From contig CM075862.1 of the NCBI GenBank assembly GCA_037975125.1, positions 10,271,944 to 10,335,943 of the forward strand: a stretch of 64,000 nucleotides of DNA, given 5' to 3'. Source of the DNA: Latrodectus hesperus. Its lineage: Eukaryota; Arthropoda; Arachnida; Araneae; Theridiidae. The notes beneath the pieces were generated by a model that searched no databases, was not told where the DNA came from, and saw nothing but the letters and a program-made list of their open reading frames with translations. This document shows positions 56,371 through 64,000 of the stretch, one piece after another; position 1 is the first letter of the stretch; each line of letters opens with the position of its first letter. The translations under genes and the position numbers were made by a program.

Positions 56371-59300
56371 AAAAAGAAGAACACAGATAATTTTTTTTAT
56401 GCAAGGAACTTAATGTAGTCAACTATTGACTGTCATGCTTTACGCTAGTCTTTCCTTGTTATTATCTAGCCAAAATCAAAAAAATCCTTCTTAAAAAAAC
56501 AGAAAAAACAATGTAAGATTAAAATCGATTTCTTTTTTCTTTCTTTTTTATTTAAATATGCATTTGAATATTTTGTTAAATATTAATACCATATATGAAA
56601 TATTATTTTATGATTTTTCAGAATATTAGTTAGGCATGTGTTAAAATTTAGTTTAAAATGTGATGCTTTTATTCCTAATATTAATATGATATTTTTAAAT
56701 CAATGATTTTTATTAAGTAATAAGTTCTTAAGATGTGCATAACAATCAATACACACAAAACACTTTTGAGAGTGATTCAGCAATAAGAAGCAGGAAACAT
56801 CAATCAGAACAATTTGATGCAAAATAAATGTTTTAATGGTATAAAAGTTAAAAAGTGAATAAATTTTACTTATGTTTTTTCACTTTAAGAGCTTTTTATT
56901 CTTGGACTTATTTAATACTATATTAGAGATAAACAAATACAACGTGTATTGTTAAATTTCTGAAATGTTCAAAGCTTTTATATACTAAAACATCCTGATA
57001 ACAAAAATTGTTTCTAAATAGAATAATTGAATATTAATATGCATAAAAATTTGTGTGTGCTCAAAAATTCTGTATTTCATTTTTTTGATGGAAAAACTAT
57101 TTCATAAAATTAACATTTTAAAATAGTTTTATTAAGCATTTTAAAATATTTTTAGTTAGTTAAAAATTATTTTCTTTCTATATATATTTGTGTGTGTGTG
57201 ATTAATTACTTTTTTATTAAAATAATTGACCCTTTCTTTAAATAAAATTAAAATTACTATTTTTAGTAAATTAAAAATTATCTAAAAACTTTTTTTCAAA
57301 TATTATAATCTATATTTTTTCGCAAACCTAATTGTTCAGAAATTTTAAAAAAAAGTATATTTTTACTTTATTACCGTTTCATTTAATGTTTTTCGGAAAC
57401 CAGAAAAAACAAATATTAAAAAGCTTAGGGAGTGTGCGAATTTTTACTTAATGCGTTTGAAAATCATTTGCTTCAATTTGATTTCATGTAAAAGCAACCA
57501 TTTTTAATTTTATTTTATATAGAAAAGAAAATTTATGTGAATTAATGAAAAATTAGTCTTAATTGTTTGATCTGATATGAATAATAGTTTTCTAGTAAAC
57601 ACACACATTAACGCGTAAAATGGAATAAATAATTATAATATATTTATCCGAGAAAATGTGTAAAATAATTCAATGTCAAACTATTATCGTTATGATAAAA
57701 TTATTTTACAAATATTAGTTCATACACCAACGTCATTGATAATAATTAAGTTGCTATGCAACTATCAGCCTAATTGCTATAATTTGCAATTTGACTATTC
57801 TACAATAATTACTATATGACAAAAGTGTAGAAAACAAGTTTTATAGGCTATGATATCACTCATAGTAAAAAGAAAATTCTATTAAGAATCACATTTTAGC
57901 TTTTATTATAACTATTGAATTCTACAATCATCTAATCCTATCGTTCATGTACGTCAGCTGAAATTCCAAAAAAATTTTTAATTATTTTATTGTTTTGCTT
58001 AAAAATGTATTGCCTCTAATGTAAATTTTTTACTAAGCTATCTGTGAATCAATAATATGTAATTGGCATAACATTTGATCTTAAATTCACATTGGATAGT
58101 TATATAAATATTAATGTAGCAGTATTTGTTTGCAAAATAAACTACTAGCTTAATTTTCATTTATCGATTGATTTTTGCCTTGATTCAATTCCTAAATATA
58201 TGTCTGATATTATTTTGTTATTACATTTAGCTATATTGAGATTGGCAAACTTAAATTCATAATAAGCATTCCTTCAAAATTATAAGTAGAGGGTAATATG
58301 ATAAAGCTCAGTATTTGGCTCGAACCATCAAAATTTGTATATTTCTTAGTATTTGAATACGTACCTTTTTATTATTTTAAAATGCTTCACATAAAATTAT
58401 TAAAAAAAAAACTGCCCTTATTTTTGTATGTGTATATTTTGAGACCAATTAATATATTTTTACTAAAACGCTCATTTAAAATTATAAAAATTAATTGATT
58501 CACACTTCTTTTGTTTGTAGTTATTCTGATTCCAAATGAAACTTCTCAGAAAACATTTTATGCAAATTTATTCCAAAAAAATTATTAATAATTATCTCGT
58601 TTTGTATACATTTTGTTTGTTTATTACTTTAAATTGTTTGTTTTCAGTAAAACACTTTTGCAAAATTAATTAAAACAATTACTTAATCACTCTTACATTT
58701 TTAAACAGTTTAATTCTAAAAAAAGGTTTTAAGCATTTATTTTATAAAAAAATTCCAAAAAAATTTTTATCTGTGTTTTATTTATACTTTTTGATTTTAA
58801 GTAAGGTAGTTTTCACAATTAGACAAATTTAATAAAATTATTCCTGAAAATCTCTTTACAGTTCATCAGTCATATTTCGAGTTTTGGCTCCATTTTTATA
58901 TCAAGCAATGTTTCTAATAAAACTCTATTGTATGACAATTTAAAAAAATTTATTCATACGTCTTTAGCCTGAGTATACCACAATAAAATAATTTATGTAA
59001 AATTATTCTCGAAAAATTGATTCGTCATTTCTTTGTGTACATTATTATTTTGCATGTTAAAACTTCAGCTAAGTATTTTATGTGTAAAATTATTCCAAAA
59101 AAAAAGTCTAAGAAATAAGTAAAAATAATCTAATTTATAATTCTTTGATTTGTATATATAAATCGGCTTTAAGCGATATTTTTCAGAAAACTCAGAAAAT
59201 AAAAAAAAAGAAGAGAGCAAAAGTCAATTCAGTTCCTATAATTTCGCTTGGCGTGACCTGACTTCCTACTGTAACGGATAAAATGTTGAAAAAGTCAGTA

Positions 59301-59439
59301 CTTTCCAAGTTTCAGTTTTAAAAAAAAAAATCACACACACACTTTTCATCAGTGTCGTCTGGATATTAATGATTATTTTTAATCTTCGTTCTGAATAAAC
59401 CAATTATTACTTCCATACAAGAATTCGTGACACAGCAAT
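56371..59439. other. AT-rich DNA, nothing recognised
   Basis: About 3 kb without gene or repeat signals. Confidence 0.5.
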
Positions 59440-59860
59440 TGAGCTTTCAACTGCAAAACCTATAACCAGACACACCAAAATCACGTGACCTAACCAATTA
59501 CGAATGCCTTTCGACGCGAGCAAGCTCGTAACGACGCGTTAATAATAGGATGTATTCCCATTGTGCTTTAATTCCTTTTATTTATTAGTTTTCTACGATC
59601 GTGTATTTACAGAAATTAAGAGCTGTTTTTTTTGCCTCCTTTTACGCTCTTCAATCGAATTGACCTCTCCTCTGAACCCTTTTCATTACGCTATTAGTGG
59701 GGATTTCTCCGACGGGACGAGAAGACCAGATTCATCATCCTTTTGGACACATCTTATCATGAGGTTGGACGTGGGTGATCAGCATTTTCTTGGTTTGGGC
59801 GGGGAGGAGGGGTTGGGAAGTGCTAAAGGGATTGAACGGTATTAAAATCGCTTGAAAGTG
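59440..59860. promoter_or_regulatory. GC-richer island (candidate regulatory element)
   Basis: Contains ATCACGTGACC (E-box type), CCAAT at about 59494, GACGCGAGCAAGCTCG, CGTAACGACGCG and a G-rich run (59798-59817). A 94-codon frame crosses it with no family motif. Edges with AT-rich DNA are sharp. Confidence 0.3.
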
Positions 59861-62430
59861 GCTACGAAAAACAAGTTGTTGATCAAATGAAGGAGGCATT
59901 TGATTCATCCCATCTTTTTTTGTTTTTATCGATGGAAATATCTGTTCAATTTATTTATTAATTTTATGTATCGCATTATTTGAATAATTTGTAATTATTA
60001 AAAACTAAAAAAGCGCTTTACATTATTTAATGTTTTTTACCCTACATTTCATTCAACAATATTTTTGAAAAAAATATATATATAGCTTATACATTTTTAT
60101 CGACATTACATTTAATGTTTACTTTATTTTAAAATTATAGTAGTACATAAAAATTTTTGTTACATTATATAAGAGTTATTGAAAGAATTTTCTTTATTTG
60201 TTTTCCTATGAAAATAATTTCTGACAAATATTTTGGAGCAAATATTTTTTATTTGTTTGCCAGTGAAGTAATGTAAAGTATGTAAGCATTTTCAAACATC
60301 AACAATGTTCAAACTACTGTTTTTTAGATTAGAATTTACCCCAAAATGAGATAAAAATTATATGATTTCTAAATCGGGTACTAAATGTCTTAATCTATAT
60401 AAACCCAAAATTCTAAAGATTGATAAGAATCTTATATAAAAAAGATAAAAACTGAAACAACATTTATACTTAGACAACAATTTTAAAATTAAAATTTTGA
60501 ATTATAAGAAATGAACATTGAATAAAGTCTAAAATATTATACACACTTATTAAAAAGGAGATAAACATCTGAGATAAGTTACAATTGAAAAATTAGCTGC
60601 CTTAGTATTACGTTCAATTTCTTGAGAGGCAGTAGCATTATATCATACCAAAAAGTTAGATGTAAACCTTTAAAACTTTGTCTTAAATTACTGGTGATTA
60701 AAATGACGTAGTTAGGTTTTTGGCTTAAAACCTATTTGTTTACATAAACTACAATAACATATAAAATATTTTGTTAAGTGTTTAGAGCGATCATTTGAAA
60801 AATGTTTCTTTAAAAATGAATTTCGAATAGGTTTAAATGTTTTAAGATTTTGTTTTATGTATATAACCATTCATAAAGTTATTCATCCGAATATAATTAT
60901 AAGCACTGTATTATTTCTGCGATTTTTTCTATTTTCGTTACGTTTTCTAAAAACATTTCTAGATTGTTTTACATATTAAAGCATTCATTACTGATAATTT
61001 TAGTCTTGTTATAATTTCCCTTAGAGTATAAAATTGTTTGTTATGTATTATAATTTCTATTAAGAAAGTTTTAAAACTTTTAGGAATTAATGAAAAACTT
61101 TAAAATTAAAATTTCTTAAAAGATTTCATTCTCTTTTGCTTATTTATATAAATCAAATAAACAAAATTTACTGAATCATTTCGTTGTATTTAAAAATGTA
61201 TTTGTAATAAATATTTTATTAGTGATTATTTGTTAAATATATTTATTGTTTTCAAAGTCATTAAAAATATTAAATCTAATGAGAGATCTAACTTAGTTTT
61301 GTTTTTATAGCAAATAATGAATAAAAAGATAAATTTAACAGGATTTATTTCGTTAGCAATATATCATTCTACAAGATTATTTTATAATTTTTATAATTCA
61401 AAAGTTTAAAAAGCCGAAGAATTTTTTTAAATTTTATTTTTCGTTTTATTAACAAAACAAATGAGTAAATAAAAAACAATTCATGTTTCATTCTTTCACT
61501 GAACAAAAGTCTTTATTTTAAATTTCAATATTTATATTACAAGTTTTATTTTCATTTTGGCACATTAAGATTATTTATGTAATAAAAAAAAACTTGTTTT
61601 TTTTCTCAACATGAAAACATTTTAATATAATAAAAAAATTAACTTAATTATTTTTATTATCGAATAAAGAAGAAAAGAAAACAGCATTTCATTATATACG
61701 AATCAATAGCAATTGATTTCGGAAATAGAAATTTTATTATTATTTGTAACAATTATTTTTTATTTTCATTTTTATGCATTACTTTTATTGAAAATCCATA
61801 GAATCTAAATACTTTCATGAAAACAAATATAGAAATTACACTAGCTAAAAAAACTGTGGCATTATAAGATAAAGGTATAAGAGTTCATTGCATTATAAGA
61901 GTTCATTGTTAAAATTAGGGATTACTTTGCCTGCTCACGCTAGAACACAATAATGAACACACTGTTGAATAATGTACCAAAACACCAACCATCATATTGA
62001 CTAAATTAAAACTTGAATAAACGATTCGTAAATCACTAAGTTAGGGACTCATTTAATAAAATCAAACGCAGAATACTTTCTTATTGTGTTGATTGGTGTT
62101 GACGTTAAAGTGCCAAATGATAACTCTGATATTGGCCTATCACTTAACTGAAATTCTAGTTAATGAGGCATTATTCTGGGAGCTAATAGTCTATTGTATA
62201 ACGTCTTATTAGGCCGAATATAACAGCCATCGTTATATTGATATGACCCCCTTAGTGCTTTAATTATTTCAATGACTGCTTATGAAGTCAATAAAAATTA
62301 TAGCGAAAGCACACATAAAGGTATTTGATCTAAAACCTGTTATTATTTAACAAAGAGAATGTGAAAAAAAATACAAACTATCAAAATTCATAAAATAAAT
62401 TTTCACAAACGAGTTTAACACCTGTATGTC
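59861..62430. other. AT-rich DNA, nothing recognised
   Basis: One small direct duplication, GCATTATAAGAGTTCATTG-like, at about 61875-61915. Otherwise nothing. Confidence 0.5.
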
Positions 62431-62452
62431 GAAGGTCATGGTCATGACCTTC
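62431..62452. promoter_or_regulatory. Nuclear-receptor-type palindrome
   Basis: GAAGGTCATG, two bases, CATGACCTTC: a perfect 10-bp inverted repeat. It contains the half-site AGGTCA in both orientations plus an internal TGGTCA, so several receptor dimers could fit. The extended half-sites GAAGGTCA resemble monomer sites too. Binding is inferred only. Confidence 0.35.
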
Positions 62453-62939
62453 AGGTAAAACAAGATACAAAGAAAAAATTCGGATGAAAATTACACCCAG
62501 ATGCTCATTATTAAGACCATTATTTCTCAAAACTTTGGCTTTTCCTCTCCCTTACCCTCCAGAGGATTTCTGTTTGAGCGCGCTACTCTAGAGAAGAATC
62601 AATTCGATTCCAATTAATTTTAATCGAATAACTGTATTTGAAAGTTGCCTCTTGGATAAGTTTATTCTGATGAAATGTTTGAAAGTTTTGCGGTGTACAT
62701 GTATGCAAAGCAAGTGAAAAAGTGATTCTTTCTATAATTTAAGGAAACTATAATGAATGAAAAAATCGAATCTAAATAAAATTTAATTTGGTAATAAATT
62801 ACATACATATTTTAATACATATTATTTGATTACAAGCGACATAAAAGACCTGGAACTTATTTCTTATTTCGAAAATGTGATTGGAAACCAAATCTTTCAA
62901 TAGACTAATAGATGTCTCAATGTACTTTTCGTTTAACCA

Positions 62940-63214
62940 AAGCACCACGAAGGTAAAAGTGTGACTTTGCTCTAAGCTCCTTCGATAGATGGCGCCACCA
63001 GAGGATTCACACCTTCAATTTGACATTGATCTGAAGGGGGAAGATATGTTCTCTTGGCCATTACCCCATGGCATCTGTCAACATTTGACCACAGGACTTT
63101 CGATTCCACTGATTTAACGTGCACGTATATCGCATGTACTCGGTGGGCATTGGGAATCGAGCCTCACCCTACAAGACGGAATGCCGATGCCCTAACCACT
63201 AGGCTACCACGGCA
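62940..63214 (-). mobile_element. SINE-B copy 2, tail truncated
   Basis: Minus strand: TGCCGTGGTAGCCTAGTGG A-box region and GGCTCGATTCCCAATG B-box. The body shares GTCCTGTGGTC, TTCAGATCAATGTCAAA and CCTCTGGTGGCGCCATCT with copy 1. Only the first ~45 bp of tail type 2 is present (AGAGCAAAGTCACACTTTTA to about 62940); the stem-loop and CAA end are missing. Confidence 0.85.
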
Positions 63215-64000
63215 TTGGTACCTTTCAAAAGGAATAGAACTGTGTCAAGGATATCTCCAAAGCTGAGAATCAGAACAAAGTTTGCTAACTTAATGTCATG
63301 CTTTAGCCTTTCTCAGCATTTAATGATCATTTTTTTACCCCAAATGAATAATTTCTTATTTCAACATTAAATTATCTATTATTTTTTAATAAAATAAAAT
63401 GATAAATAATAATATAATTTAGTCAATAATAAAATAATTACCTTAATACGAAATTTTGTGTTTAATAAATTGTCTTAAACTTCAACAACTCCAAGATTGC
63501 GTTTACATAAGAATATTTTATTTTTGCTAAATGAATTAAAATGTATTACAACTGCAATATTCTCTGAATGGTGTTGTTTGGTATTTATAAATCAGAGTGA
63601 AAGGAATAGGCTATTATATAAAAAAATAAATGTTCCCAAAAGTATTCTCATCTATCATTTAATAAATTTAATAAGTTTTAATGACATACCTTTAATTTTA
63701 AACTATGCTTCTATTTTTTAATAATTGCCATAAGTATATGTTTTATTTGTTTATTTAAAATTATTTTCAATTAAAATGATTGTTATTAAGTACACTTCTT
63801 TATTTCTTTTACAATAAAATTGACATACAATTGGAAAAATCGAAAACTTTTATCTCAGTTTTAAAAACTGTTCAAGAAAATACAAATTCCAAATCAAACG
63901 CAAACGTACAAATTTAGAAATTTAGATTCTTAAATCTTTGGGGAACAATGAGGAACATGTATTCCATGTTTCTATGAAACCCATAAAAAATGCGGTGATA
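63215..64000. other. AT-rich DNA, nothing recognised
   Basis: The 74-codon frame at 63497-63721 shows no motif. Confidence 0.45.

Overview
This window looks like non-coding eukaryotic nuclear DNA, most plausibly from an arthropod and probably an arachnid. The evidence is an AT-rich background, very long (TA)n arrays, Tc1/mariner transposon remains, non-LTR retrotransposon pieces, many tRNA-headed SINEs with target-site duplications, and a 5S rRNA pseudogene of metazoan type. The species cannot be proved from sequence alone. I find no intact cellular protein-coding gene. Most open frames are artefacts of (TA)n or (GT)n arrays.

Layout. Bases 1-15,100 are a nested transposon graveyard: SINEs, two copies of an internally deleted LINE, a 5S rRNA pseudogene split by an insertion, three Tc1-type or mariner-type relics with a fourth at 12.3-12.9 kb, and a LINE RNase H fragment. 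Bases 16,600-18,750 hold a SINE with clean flanking duplications, a SINE-inside-SINE nest and a 40-bp tandem repeat. Bases 21,579-25,924 hold two giant (TA)n arrays around an arthropod-type repeat, then a composite SINE and a Tc1 relic. From 26,800 to 36,900 there are further SINEs, a MITE and a promoter-like GC-richer island. Bases 37,360-40,670 are the best place to look for an unannotated gene: a CpG-containing island, a short ATG exon candidate ending in a consensus donor, and a 45-nt microexon candidate, all on the + strand. The rest is AT-rich single-copy-looking DNA with scattered SINEs and two more GC-richer islands (52.0-52.56 kb and 59.44-59.86 kb).

How the repeats relate. At least three unrelated SINE heads (two tRNA-like, one derived from 5S rRNA) carry the same 3' domain of about 115 bp, ending in a small stem-loop and (CAA)n. 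One tRNA head also occurs with a second, different tail. This implies module swapping behind one shared LINE partner. A second family (SINE-D here) has a composite form of about 470 bp that was inserted as one unit with a perfect 12-bp target-site duplication. A near-identical partial copy lies about 6 kb away in opposite orientation. Family letters A-H are labels for this window only, and all coordinates were read by eye, so repeat ends may be off by several bases.
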